DNA of 28,276 nt, taken from contig CAYVOD010000015.1 in the NCBI GenBank assembly GCA_964453055.1, positions 1-28,276 on the forward strand, written 5' to 3'. Source of the stretch: UBA2256 sp964453055 (GTDB lineage: Bacteria > Spirochaetota > Spirochaetia > Treponematales > Rectinemataceae). The position numbers were made by a program, and so were the translations under genes. Shown in pieces: positions 7,519 through 15,455 of this stretch. The stretch's first letter is position 1, and each line of letters opens with the position of its first letter. The notes beneath the pieces were generated by a model. It was given only the letters and a program-made list of their open reading frames with translations, was not told the origin of the DNA and ran no database searches.

Positions 7519-8097
7519 ATGAAATACAGAGTAGGAGAAAAAATCCGCCTGGTCCGAGAACGGAAGACTCTTACCCTAAGGCAGGTGGCGCAGCAGGCGG
7601 GAGTAAGCGAAAGCCTGGTCTCCCAAATCGAGCGAAACAAGGTGTCACCCGCCATCGATACGCTGCTCTCCATCGCCGACGCCTTGGATATCGACCTGGA
7701 ATATCTCTTTTCGGACTACCGCAGGGAGAGAACGGTCCGGGTGCTGAAGGCCGGGGACCGGCAGGTTTTGACAAAGCCCGGCGTGCGCTATGAACGTTTC
7801 GCCCAGATCGAGCAGGGGCAGGAGTCTCGAAAAGGCATAGAGGCATATCAAATCGATATAGAGCCCGGCGCGTCCACGGGGAACGACGAGTACGGCCATG
7901 AGGGCTCTGAGTTGGGCGTTGTGGTGGACGGCAAGGCGGAGCTCCGGGTAGGAACGCGCTGCTTCGGCTTGGAGAAGGGCGATTCGGCGAGTTTTTCCTC
8001 CGATTTTCCCCACAGGCTGGTCAACGTGGGCGACAAAACCCTTAGGGTTTTTTGGGTGATAACCCCGCCGAAGCGGGATGCCCAGGCAAACCCATGA
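7519..8097 (+). CDS. XRE-family transcriptional regulator with C-terminal cupin domain
   Basis: A 192-residue DNA-binding protein. Residues about 8-62 form an XRE/Cro-type helix-turn-helix (LTLRQVAQQAGVSESLVSQI then NKVSPAIDTLLSIADAL). Residues about 105-182 form a small cupin (RmlC-like) sensor domain with GHEGSELGVVVDGKAEL and a second motif around FPHRLVNVG. In this family the cupin domain is thought to bind a small effector that alters operator binding. It is the first gene after a consensus promoter, and leuC begins 14 nt after its stop, so it is likely co-transcribed with leuCDAB and regulates that operon and itself. The effector is unknown; leucine or a pathway keto-acid is a guess. 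Confidence 0.9.
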   Translation: MKYRVGEKIRLVRERKTLTLRQVAQQAGVSESLVSQIERNKVSPAIDTLLSIADALDIDLEYLFSDYRRERTVRVLKAGDRQVLTKPGVRYERFAQIEQGQESRKGIEAYQIDIEPGASTGNDEYGHEGSELGVVVDGKAELRVGTRCFGLEKGDSASFSSDFPHRLVNVGDKTLRVFWVITPPKRDAQANP

Positions 8098-8111
8098 AAA
8101 AGGAGACGGAA

Positions 8112-9452
8112 ATGGGACGGACGCTGGCGGAAAAGATATTTGAATCTCACCTGGTCGAAATGCCTTTCGAGAATACCTGGGTTCTCAAGCTGGACAGGGT
8201 TTTCTGCCATGAGATCACCACTCCCATCGCGATAGCCGACCTTCAGGAACGGGACATGGACAGGGTTTTCGATCCCGGGCGCATAAAGGCGGTGATAGAT
8301 CACGTGAGCCCGGCAAAGGATTCCAAGACCGCCGAGCAGGGCAAGGCGCTCAGGCTCTGGGCGCGACGCCAGGGCATCGAGGATTTTTTCGATGTAGGCC
8401 GAAACGGCGTATGCCACGCTCTTTTTCCCGAAAAAGGCTTCGTCAGGCCGGGTTTCGCCCTGGTGATGGGAGACAGCCACACCTGCACCCACGGCGCCTT
8501 CGGCGCCTTCGCCGCCGGCGTGGGGACCACGGACCTGGAAATCGCCATACTGAAAGGCGTCTGCGCCTTCGGGAAACCCGAAACTTTCAGGGTGGATCTT
8601 GAAGGGAGCCTTCCTGAGGAAGTTTTCCCGAAGGATGTCATCCTGGCGGTGATCGCCAAGATAGGGGTAGCCGGGGCCACCAACAAGGTAGTGGAATTCA
8701 GGGGCCCCGTGGTGGATGCCATGAGCATGGAGGGACGGATGACCCTTTGCAACATGGCCGTGGAGGCGGGGGGCACCAGCGGGGTTTGCATGCCCGACGC
8801 TAAGACAGTGGAGTGGCTCTGGCCTTTTATCGGTCCCGAAGGGGAAGGCGAATTCGCTTCGAAAGAAGAGGCCTTGGCGGAATACTCCAGGTGGAAGAGC
8901 GACGAGGACGCAGCCTATGCCGGAAGGATTAGCCTCGACTGCTCCACGCTTGAGCCTTTGGTGACCGTCGGCTATTCACCGGACAATGTCGTTCCTCTAC
9001 GGACGATGAAGGGAACCGGGATAGACCAGGTCTATATCGGATCCTGCACGAACGGGAGGATAGAAGACCTCAGGGAAGCGGCGGCTGTGCTGAAAGGGAA
9101 AACCATAGATCCCCGGGTGCGGGGTATAGTTTCGCCGGCCACCCAGGCGGTCTACGAGGCGGCGCTGCGGGAGGGCATACTCGAGATTTTCGTCAAGGCG
9201 GGATTCTGCGTCGCCAGCCCCGGCTGCGGGGCATGCCTGGGCATGTCGAACGGCGTGTTGGCCGCGAAAGAAGTTTGCGCCTCCACCACGAACCGAAATT
9301 TCAGCGGACGGATGGGGAGGGGAGGAATGATTCACCTCATGAGCCCGGCCAGCGCCGCGGCCGCGGCGCTGGCCGGGACTCTGGCGACCGCAGCCGATGT
9401 AAAAACACGGCTCCCGGCGCTGGAGCCGGCGAAGCGGGGGAGGGCCAAATGA
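8112..9452 (+). CDS. leuC: 3-isopropylmalate dehydratase large subunit
   Basis: The [4Fe-4S] subunit of isopropylmalate isomerase (446 residues), converting 2-isopropylmalate to 3-isopropylmalate with LeuD. Aconitase-family features: GDSHTCTHGAFGAFAAGVGTTD, IGSCTNGR with the first cluster cysteine, and SPGCGACLGM with the other two. The stretch after GGTSGVCMPDAKT is also typical. The start is the ATG at 8112 because AGGAG lies 7 nt upstream; an ATG at 8094 overlaps the regulator stop and cannot be excluded. Paralogues act on homoaconitate or citramalate derivatives, but the adjacent leuD, leuA and leuB fix the pathway as leucine. Confidence 0.93.
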   Translation: MGRTLAEKIFESHLVEMPFENTWVLKLDRVFCHEITTPIAIADLQERDMDRVFDPGRIKAVIDHVSPAKDSKTAEQGKALRLWARRQGIEDFFDVGRNGVCHALFPEKGFVRPGFALVMGDSHTCTHGAFGAFAAGVGTTDLEIAILKGVCAFGKPETFRVDLEGSLPEEVFPKDVILAVIAKIGVAGATNKVVEFRGPVVDAMSMEGRMTLCNMAVEAGGTSGVCMPDAKTVEWLWPFIGPEGEGEFASKEEALAEYSRWKSDEDAAYAGRISLDCSTLEPLVTVGYSPDNVVPLRTMKGTGIDQVYIGSCTNGRIEDLREAAAVLKGKTIDPRVRGIVSPATQAVYEAALREGILEIFVKAGFCVASPGCGACLGMSNGVLAAKEVCASTTNRNFSGRMGRGGMIHLMSPASAAAAALAGTLATAADVKTRLPALEPAKRGRAK

Positions 9453-9976
9453 AAGAACTCGGGGGACGCCTGCTCTTCTTGGATCGGAACGACATCAACA
9501 CAGACGAGATAATACCGGCCCGTTACCTGAACGAGGATTCGAAAGCCGCCCTCAAGCCGTATCTGTTCGAGGACCTGGAACTTCCCGGTTTCGACAGGGC
9601 TGCGTGCCTGCCGGGGAAAAAGGTCGTGATCTCCAGGGCTAACTTCGGCTGCGGCAGTTCCAGGGAGCACGCTCCCTGGGCACTCGAAGCCAATGGGATA
9701 CGGGTCGTAGTCGCGGAAAGCTTCGCCAGGATTTTCAGGCGAAATATGTATAATTGCGGAATGCTGGCGGCGGAATTGCCCGCCAAGGTCATCGCGGAAC
9801 TCTTCGAACGCTTTTCCGGCGGCGAGACTGAACTCAGGGTTGATCTGCACTCGATGGCGTTGCGATTCGAATCAAAGGAGACCGGGGCGCTCGAAGCGCC
9901 CCTCTCCCTGGGCGGGTTCGAACTAGCCATGTTGAGGTCCGGAGGGTGGCTGGATTTCGCCGCGAGCCGGTATTGA
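9449..9976 (+). CDS. leuD: 3-isopropylmalate dehydratase small subunit
   Basis: The 175-residue swivel-domain partner of LeuC. Conserved DRNDINTDEIIPARY at the N terminus and NFGCGSSREHAPWAL (residues 65-79), whose Ser-Arg pair contacts substrate, identify it. It is short, like the archaeal/small bacterial LeuD type, rather than the roughly 200-residue enterobacterial form. The ATG overlaps the leuC stop by 4 bp (ATGA), suggesting coupled translation and 1:1 supply of the two subunits. A terminator-like hairpin follows before leuA. Confidence 0.93.
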   Translation: MKELGGRLLFLDRNDINTDEIIPARYLNEDSKAALKPYLFEDLELPGFDRAACLPGKKVVISRANFGCGSSREHAPWALEANGIRVVVAESFARIFRRNMYNCGMLAAELPAKVIAELFERFSGGETELRVDLHSMALRFESKETGALEAPLSLGGFELAMLRSGGWLDFAASRY

Positions 9977-10024
9977 AGGTGCGATACCGAACCGAATAGG
10001 CCTTTCCTGTCACTAATTTTCCTG

Positions 10025-10060
10025 GGCGCGTGGGAAGTCCATGCGCCGTTTTGTTCAGTT
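10025..10060 (+). terminator. Terminator-like hairpin between leuD and leuA
   Basis: Arms at 10025-10033 and 10039-10047 pair over nine positions (one G-T wobble) around a 5-nt loop, followed by GTTTT and, a few bases on, another TTTT. This has the form of an intrinsic terminator and sits 27 nt before the leuA ATG inside an otherwise continuous leu operon. It may be a partial terminator or attenuator; no leucine-codon-rich leader peptide was found next to it. Confidence 0.6.
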
Positions 10061-10074
10061 TTAAGGAGATTTTT

Positions 10075-11631
10075 ATGGTACGCAGGATACAAATATTCGA
10101 TACGACCTTAAGAGACGGGGAACAGGCTCCCCGCTGCAGCATGAATATCGGGGAAAAAGTCGAGGTAGCCCGCCAACTGGAACGCTTGGGCGTGGATGTC
10201 ATGGAGGCGGGATTCCCCGCAGCGAGCCCGGGCGATCTGGCTTCGGTAAAAGCAGTGGCTGAGGTGGTCAAGCAAAGCTGTGTCGCGGCGCTCTGCAGGG
10301 CGACCAAGGGCGATATCGAGGCGGGCTGGCAGGCGCTGGAAGCGGCGGCGCGCCCTCGCATCCACACCTTCATCGCCACCTCCCCTGTCCACATGGAATA
10401 CAAGCTCAAGATGAGCCCCCAGGAGGTGCTCGAGCGCGCCGCCGCCGCCGTTCGGATGGCCAAAGGCTTCTGCGACGAGGTGGAATTCTCCGCCGAGGAC
10501 GCATCCCGGAGCGACCCAGACTTTCTCTGCCAGGTTTTCGGCGAGGTGATAAAGGCCGGAGCGAGGATTCTCAATATCCCCGATACGGTAGGCTACGCGC
10601 TTCCCGATGAATTCGGCCGCCTGGTGGCCTACGTGAAAACCCATACCCCGGGCATCGAAAACGCGATTATTTCCGTGCACTGCCACAACGACCTGGGTTT
10701 AGGGGTGGCTAACAGCCTGGCCGCCGCCGAGGCCGGCGCCGAGCAGATAGAATGCACGGTCAACGGCATAGGCGAGAGGGCGGGCAACGCCTCCTTGGAG
10801 GAAATCGTCATGGCCATCCGCACCAGGGGCGAGGCCTTGGGCCTGGACTGCGGCGTTCAGAGTTCGCAGATCTACGCGGCCAGCAGGCTCGTCTCCAAGG
10901 TGACGGGCGTGAGGGTCCAGCCTAACAAGGCTGTGGTGGGGGAGAACGCCTTTGCCCACGAGGCTGGGATCCATCAACATGGGGTGCTGGCCAATAGGGC
11001 GACCTACGAGATCATGACCCCCGAATCGGTGGGCTTCCCCAGCAACCGCATGGTGCTGGGCAAGCACTCGGGCAGACACGCCTTCGAAGAGAGACTCAAG
11101 TCCCTGGGTTTTGCCGCCCTGGAGCTGGACGTGGACGGACTCTTCGCCAAGTTCAAAGTCTTGGCCGATAAAAAGAAGACCGTGAGCGACAGGGATATCG
11201 AGGCTCTGATCGTCGGAACCGGTTCCAACGTGCCCCAGGCATACAGCCTTGACCGTTGGGTCGTCAATTCCGGTTCTTCCCTGAGTTCCACCAGCACCAT
11301 CAGGCTGAAAACCTCCGGCGGCAGCTTCAAGGAGGAAGTGGCGGTAGGCGACGGGCCCGTGGACGCCGCCTTCAAGGCTATCAATCGCATAATCGGAAAG
11401 GATCTGGACCTTGATGCTTACGAGCTTGGGGCGGTGACCGGAGGCGAGGACGCCCAGGGAGAAGCCACCGTGAAGGTAAGTTACGAGGGCGGCCAGTGGA
11501 ACGGCCGTGGACTTTCCACCGACGTGCTGGAAGCCTCGATCCTGGCCTATATAGCGGCGATCAATACGATGGAGTGGGAGCTTTCGGCTACCGGGCAGGG
11601 GCCGCGCGGCTCCCAGGTCTCCGGAATTTGA
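10075..11631 (+). CDS. leuA: 2-isopropylmalate synthase
   Basis: LeuA (518 residues) condenses acetyl-CoA with 2-oxoisovalerate, the committed step of leucine synthesis. N-terminal TIM barrel: FDTTLRDGEQ with the catalytic Arg13 and metal-binding Asp14, the metal HxH in SVHCHNDLGLGVAN, and NGIGERAGNASLEE. After the linker, EAGIHQHGVLA and GKHSGRHAF mark the subdomains, and residues from about 380 to the end form the LeuA dimer domain, which in this family binds leucine for feedback inhibition. The start at 10075 has AAGGAG 6 nt upstream; a longer GTG reading has no such site. The segment after LRDGEQ reads APRCSM instead of the common SPGASM. Confidence 0.94.
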   Translation: MVRRIQIFDTTLRDGEQAPRCSMNIGEKVEVARQLERLGVDVMEAGFPAASPGDLASVKAVAEVVKQSCVAALCRATKGDIEAGWQALEAAARPRIHTFIATSPVHMEYKLKMSPQEVLERAAAAVRMAKGFCDEVEFSAEDASRSDPDFLCQVFGEVIKAGARILNIPDTVGYALPDEFGRLVAYVKTHTPGIENAIISVHCHNDLGLGVANSLAAAEAGAEQIECTVNGIGERAGNASLEEIVMAIRTRGEALGLDCGVQSSQIYAASRLVSKVTGVRVQPNKAVVGENAFAHEAGIHQHGVLANRATYEIMTPESVGFPSNRMVLGKHSGRHAFEERLKSLGFAALELDVDGLFAKFKVLADKKKTVSDRDIEALIVGTGSNVPQAYSLDRWVVNSGSSLSSTSTIRLKTSGGSFKEEVAVGDGPVDAAFKAINRIIGKDLDLDAYELGAVTGGEDAQGEATVKVSYEGGQWNGRGLSTDVLEASILAYIAAINTMEWELSATGQGPRGSQVSGI

Positions 11632-11702
11632 AGGCCTGGCCGCAGGTTCGGTGAGCCGCGCGGCCCTGATGCCGAAAAGCCTTTACCTATCCGAGGGGGA
11701 AT

Positions 11703-12821
11703 ATGAACGCAGCGATAGCGCTTTTGCCGGGCGACGGAATAGGGCCCGAGGTGACCGCAGAGGCTCGAAAGGTCCTCGATGCAGTAGCGGGCCGATTCAG
11801 GCACCGCTTAGAATTCAGGCACTTTCTCATAGGCGGCGCGGCTCTGGACGCCCAGGGAGTTCCTCTTCCCAGGGAAACCCTCACGGGTTGCGGCGAGTGC
11901 GACGCGGTGCTTTTCGGCGCCGTGGGAGGCCCGAGCTGGGATGGCGTCGCCCCGGACAAACGCCCCGAGCGTGGCCTTTTAAGCCTTCGCAAAGCCTTGG
12001 GGCTCTACGCGAACCTGAGACCCGCCACCCTTCTCAAGCCGCTGCGCGAGGCCTGCCCCATCAAGGATTCCGTCCTCGAGGCGAGTTCGTTTGACGCATC
12101 GCCGAGCTTCGACATGCTTATTCTCAGAGAACTGACGGGAGGCATTTATTTCGGGTCCCGGGGGCGGAAGGACGGCGGCAGGTCGGCCTTCGATACGGAA
12201 AGCTATTCCTATAGGGAGATCGAGCGTCTCTTGAGGGTGGCTTTCGACGCCGCCGCCGGTCGGCGCGGGAAATTATGCCTCGTGGACAAGGCAAATGTGC
12301 TGGAGAGCTCGAGGCTCTGGCGGGAAGTCGCCAAAGAACTCTCACCCGAATACCCGACGGTGCGGCTTGAGTTCATGTACGTGGACAACTGCGCAATGCA
12401 ACTATTGAGGGCGCCTGGTCAGTTCGACGTCATCGCGACATCCAATCTTTTCGGCGACATACTGTCCGACGAAGCCTCGGCGCTCACGGGCTCGATAGGA
12501 ATGCTGCCTTCGGCCAGCCTGGGAGAGGAATCGCTCAAAGGATTGGGAAGGACGGGGCTCTACGAACCCATCCACGGCTCGGCGCCGGATATCGCGGGCC
12601 AGGACAAGGCCAACCCCCTCGGGGCCATTCTTTCAGCGGCTCTGTTGCTTCGCTATTCTCTCGGCCTCGCGGAAGAAGCCAAGGCTGTGGAGACGGCGGT
12701 TTTTTCGGTCCTGGAGGAAGGCTATCGCAGCGCCGATCTCGCTAACCCCGCCACCCCGGATTCGCGCCGGGTGGGTACTAAGGAAATGGGCAACCTGGTG
12801 GCTAGCCGAATTTCGCGTTAG
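11703..12821 (+). CDS. leuB: 3-isopropylmalate dehydrogenase
   Basis: LeuB (372 residues) oxidatively decarboxylates 3-isopropylmalate to 2-oxoisocaproate with NAD and Mg/Mn. Seen: LLPGDGIGPEV at the N terminus, the substrate-loop arginines around LRKALGLYANLRPA, the metal-binding aspartates in NLFGDILSDEAS, and HGSAPDIAGQDKANP. The Asp in that last motif is the residue that favours NAD over NADP in this family. Length is typical. GAGGGGG lies just before the ATG. It is last in the leu operon and its end overlaps the convergent epimerase gene by 4 bp, leaving no room for a terminator beyond the coding region. Confidence 0.95.
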   Translation: MNAAIALLPGDGIGPEVTAEARKVLDAVAGRFRHRLEFRHFLIGGAALDAQGVPLPRETLTGCGECDAVLFGAVGGPSWDGVAPDKRPERGLLSLRKALGLYANLRPATLLKPLREACPIKDSVLEASSFDASPSFDMLILRELTGGIYFGSRGRKDGGRSAFDTESYSYREIERLLRVAFDAAAGRRGKLCLVDKANVLESSRLWREVAKELSPEYPTVRLEFMYVDNCAMQLLRAPGQFDVIATSNLFGDILSDEASALTGSIGMLPSASLGEESLKGLGRTGLYEPIHGSAPDIAGQDKANPLGAILSAALLLRYSLGLAEEAKAVETAVFSVLEEGYRSADLANPATPDSRRVGTKEMGNLVASRISR

Positions 12822-13693
12822 CCGATTCTAACCCGCTGCCTGTATGAATGCGCCGCGCCGGAAGGAAGAATCCGAATCGCTTTCTTGCTCGCGAGGGTCT
12901 TGTCGCTTCCGACCTGATCCGGCAAGCCTGCCCAAGCCTCGATGCAGACGAAAGGCGAAGCGTCGCTAGGAGCCCATAGCAACAGATATTCGAAGTTGTC
13001 CATCGAGACCTCGGTAAAGCGTCCTGATTTCGCGCCGCGAAGCGATACTTTATTAGTCGATAAATCGGCCAACGCGAACGCTATCGCTCCTTTCGAGAAA
13101 AGTTTCCCCAGCTTGAGAGACTCTGCGCCGTGGAATAAATCCTCGGACTTACCCGCGACGAAACCGTCGGAGAATTCCAGCCTTCTTGCCGACTGGGGAG
13201 ATCCGAAGTCGATTTCGTAGTCGCCGAGAGACTCGCCTCGGTCAATGGGGACTAAGTAATTATAATGGGAGCCAATCGAATAAGGCATATCGTCGGTTCC
13301 AAGGTTTTGAACGCGATAGGCGATTTCCAATCCATCGGCCAACAAGGTCGCGCCGACGGTGACCGAGAAATTAAAAGGGTATATCGCCAAGGTCTCGGGG
13401 TCGGCCGTGAAGGACAGTGCGGCGGTGGATCTCGATTCCTGTTTCACGGTAAAGCGCTTTTCCCTCAGGAACCCATGCATGGGCATGGAATAGCGCCGGC
13501 CTTGATGGACGTATTCGCCGTCCAGGAGTTTCCCGCAAACAGGAAAGCAGAGATGGGTGCGGCGAGGCCAGATCGACGGGTCGTAAGGCCAGGCGTGCTC
13601 CAGCCCGGCTTTTTTGTCGTACAGGCTATCCAGGGTAGCGCCCAGATCCGACAATTCCGTTCTTACAGCGTCGTTCTCGAGGGTGATTTTCAT
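12818..13693 (-). CDS. Aldose 1-epimerase (galactose mutarotase-like) family protein
   Basis: A 291-residue protein of the aldose 1-epimerase superfamily, nearest in layout to LacX/YihR-like members that interconvert alpha and beta anomers of hexoses or bind sugar phosphates. Likely functional residues: the Arg in WPRRTHLCFPVCGKL, the His in PMHGFLREK and the His in IGSHYNYLVP, with a C-terminal region around ECIEAWAG-type sequence (here VCIEAWAG) where the catalytic Glu of mutarotases sits. Single cytoplasmic domain without signal peptide. It stands alone, converging on leuB. A possible promoter lies only 7 bp before the ATG and the ribosome site (AAGGA) is 11 nt away, so the leader may be very short. 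Substrate unknown. Confidence 0.85.
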   Translation of the reverse strand: MKITLENDAVRTELSDLGATLDSLYDKKAGLEHAWPYDPSIWPRRTHLCFPVCGKLLDGEYVHQGRRYSMPMHGFLREKRFTVKQESRSTAALSFTADPETLAIYPFNFSVTVGATLLADGLEIAYRVQNLGTDDMPYSIGSHYNYLVPIDRGESLGDYEIDFGSPQSARRLEFSDGFVAGKSEDLFHGAESLKLGKLFSKGAIAFALADLSTNKVSLRGAKSGRFTEVSMDNFEYLLLWAPSDASPFVCIEAWAGLPDQVGSDKTLASKKAIRILPSGAAHSYRQRVRIG

Positions 13694-13700
13694 GGCTAAG

Positions 13701-13729
13701 AGTATCCTTCACCCTGTCTTTTCCGTCAA
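13701..13729 (-). promoter_or_regulatory. Possible promoter of the epimerase gene
   Basis: On the minus strand TTGACG (13729-13724), a 17-bp spacer and GATACT (13706-13701) lie immediately before the ATG at 13693. The -10 is only a 4/6 match. If used, transcription would start at or within a base or two of the ATG. Confidence 0.35.
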
Positions 13730-13791
13730 TTCTCCCGATTCCCCTTCGCCCGCCCTCAGGGACCCTTGTTTCGCGCCCGGACGACGCGCCA

Positions 13792-13823
13792 GCCAAACAT
13801 GGGGTAGCTGTACAATGTTTGGC
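13792..13823. promoter_or_regulatory. Inverted repeat, possible operator
   Basis: GCCAAACAT (13792-13800) and ATGTTTGGC (13815-13823) are perfect 9-bp inverted arms separated by 14 bp. The arm centres are 23 bp apart, roughly two helical turns, which suits a dimeric regulator. No T tract follows, and the element lies between divergent genes, so an operator is more likely than a terminator. Confidence 0.45.
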
Positions 13824-13837
13824 GTTTGCACTAGGAT

Positions 13838-13861
13838 AGCGCTACTTTAATGTAAAGCGCT
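13838..13861. repeat. Short compound palindrome
   Basis: CTTTA and TAAAG (13845-13849 and 13853-13857) are inverted around ATG, flanked by AGCGCT on both sides (13838-13843 and 13856-13861). Together they can form a hairpin with a small bulge. It lies 15 bp after the larger inverted repeat; function unknown. Confidence 0.35.
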
Positions 13862-14062
13862 CCGGACCGGGCTTAAGTCGGAGCGTGACCGAGGCCGCGG
13901 CATAGAGGCCGACCCTGCAAGCCGACCAAACGTTTTCGCCCGACTTCCCTCACCACTGCGATAGCCCGCTCAAGGCGACCTGTTCGCCGGGACGCATCGA
14001 ACCTTTACCTAGTCGCGCATCGGCGATGATCGTTGCGCGGCTTATGAGGGGAGCGTCGATTC

Positions 14063-14386
14063 ATGCAGGAAGTTGTCGATTCCATCATTGCCGCAGAGCA
14101 GGAAGCGCGAAACCGTATTTCGGAAGCCGCGAAGCGGGCCGATGCGGTCAGGGCAAAATCCGACGCCGATTCCAGCGCCCTGATTTCCCAAGCCAAGGAA
14201 AGGGCGGCGGCCGAATTGAAGCGCCGGGCGGACGCGGCGCGGCGTCGCGCCGAAGAAGAATATCTCGAAGCCCGCGAGAAGGCCGAACGCAAGGCCGACG
14301 CTCTATACGCGTCCATGGAGCCGCTGGTGGCCGAATTGGCCAAAAAGGCGGCTCGCCTTGCGATGAGGACGGAGCTGGAGCGATAA
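14063..14386 (+). CDS. V-type ATPase peripheral-stalk subunit H/G
   Basis: A 107-residue, almost entirely helical protein rich in Ala, Glu, Lys and Arg, with heptad-like spacing from about residue 5 to 100. It fits the small peripheral-stalk subunit (archaeal AhaH, Thermus subunit G) that pairs with subunit E as a stator coiled coil linking the catalytic head to subunit I. Such proteins diverge quickly, so the call rests on length, composition and its place as first gene of the operon. GAGGGGAG precedes the ATG by 9 nt. Subunit C begins 7 nt after its stop. Confidence 0.8.
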   Translation: MQEVVDSIIAAEQEARNRISEAAKRADAVRAKSDADSSALISQAKERAAAELKRRADAARRRAEEEYLEAREKAERKADALYASMEPLVAELAKKAARLAMRTELER

Positions 14387-14393
14387 GTCGACA

Positions 14394-15455
14394 ATGCCCA
14401 GCGCGCTTTCGGAATACGGATATATCAGCGCCAAGCTCAAGGCGCGGATCAGCACCTTCCTCTCGGAAGAAACCCTCGAAAAAACGGCGCAGGCAAAATC
14501 TCTCCAGGAGGCATTTCTGCCCTTGCGGGGCAGCTATCTGGAAATGGCCGAATCGAGGTACGCGGCGACGGGCGATCTCAAGGCGGTGGAGGCCGATCTA
14601 GCCTCGCTGGAATTCGACGCTTATTCGTTTTCCATAAGCCAAGTGCCCGAACCGGCTTCATCGTTCATACGGGCAAAAGCCAGGGGAGCCGAGGTCGATC
14701 TGGTCAAGGGAGCGCTGCGCCTTTGGTTCGACGCCCACGCCCGCGGCAGGGTGATCGACGACAGGACGGGATATCTATACAAGGGCAAGTCTATGGGTTC
14801 CGTCGACCTGGGCGATCTGGTCAACGCGCCTACCCCTGCCGAGGCGGCGGCGGTCTTGGCCGGCTCTCCCTATGGCCCTATCGTTGCCGAACTTCTTCCC
14901 CAAGCAGTGGCCGCGGGTTCGGTGTTCGAGATGGAATCCAGCCTCGACAGGGAGTATTTCGAAAGCCTCTTTCAAGCCCTGGAGCGGCTGCCCCTCCGGG
15001 ACAGAAAGGTGGCGGAACGCTTCGTGGGAATCGACGTGGATATCCACAACATCACAAATCTGATTCGTCTTCGCTCCTTCAACGGAATCGCCTCGGACAG
15101 GACAGGCCGTTACCTCATAGACTTCGGGACCGCGATACCGGCTTCGGCCCTTTCCCGGGCTTATGACTCGGATGAGTTCTCGGGCCTGGCCGCCGCCGTG
15201 CTGGGAGCGCGCGGGAACGCGATGGAAGCGGGCTGGGACAGGAGGGATAGCAAAGCTAAGCTTTCTTCCCTCGAACGCATGCTTAGGCGGATACGAGTTG
15301 TCGAGGCGAGAAAATGCCTGGCGGGCTATCCCTTTTCCATCGGCATCGTTCTTGCGTATTTGGCCTTGCTATCGGAACAGCTCCGCGAGGTTCGGGCCGT
15401 ATTGAACGCGAAGTATTTCGGGCTCGCGGATGAAAGGCTCAGGAGTTTTCTATGA
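14394..15455 (+). CDS. atpC: V-type ATPase subunit C (AC39/d family)
   Basis: A 353-residue, helix-rich protein of the AC39/vATP-synthase subunit C family, the funnel-shaped socket that joins the central stalk (D, F) to the proteolipid ring. Family features seen: YGYISAKLKAR at the N terminus, the central segment DIHNITNLIRLRSFN, and the C-terminal YPFSIGIVLAYLALLSEQLREVRAVLNAKYFGL, characteristic of the family's last helices. Length matches. Its stop overlaps the subunit I start by 4 bp. Placing C second, before I and K, differs from the common archaeal and Thermus order, in which C follows E. Confidence 0.88.
   Translation: MPSALSEYGYISAKLKARISTFLSEETLEKTAQAKSLQEAFLPLRGSYLEMAESRYAATGDLKAVEADLASLEFDAYSFSISQVPEPASSFIRAKARGAEVDLVKGALRLWFDAHARGRVIDDRTGYLYKGKSMGSVDLGDLVNAPTPAEAAAVLAGSPYGPIVAELLPQAVAAGSVFEMESSLDREYFESLFQALERLPLRDRKVAERFVGIDVDIHNITNLIRLRSFNGIASDRTGRYLIDFGTAIPASALSRAYDSDEFSGLAAAVLGARGNAMEAGWDRRDSKAKLSSLERMLRRIRVVEARKCLAGYPFSIGIVLAYLALLSEQLREVRAVLNAKYFGLADERLRSFL

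Larger units (their letters stand above)
13694..14062. promoter_or_regulatory. Divergent control region between the epimerase and V-ATPase operon
   Basis: No gene is seen in these 369 bases. The left side holds a possible minus-strand promoter for the epimerase gene (13701-13729). The middle holds two palindromic elements (13792-13823 and 13838-13861) in the least GC-rich part of the region, where the V-ATPase promoter is expected; TACAAT at 13811-13816 inside the first palindrome is a candidate -10 but has no good -35. Bases 13862-14062 are a GC-rich leader with nothing recognisable until the ribosome site GAGGGGAG before the first ATPase gene. Confidence 0.5.
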
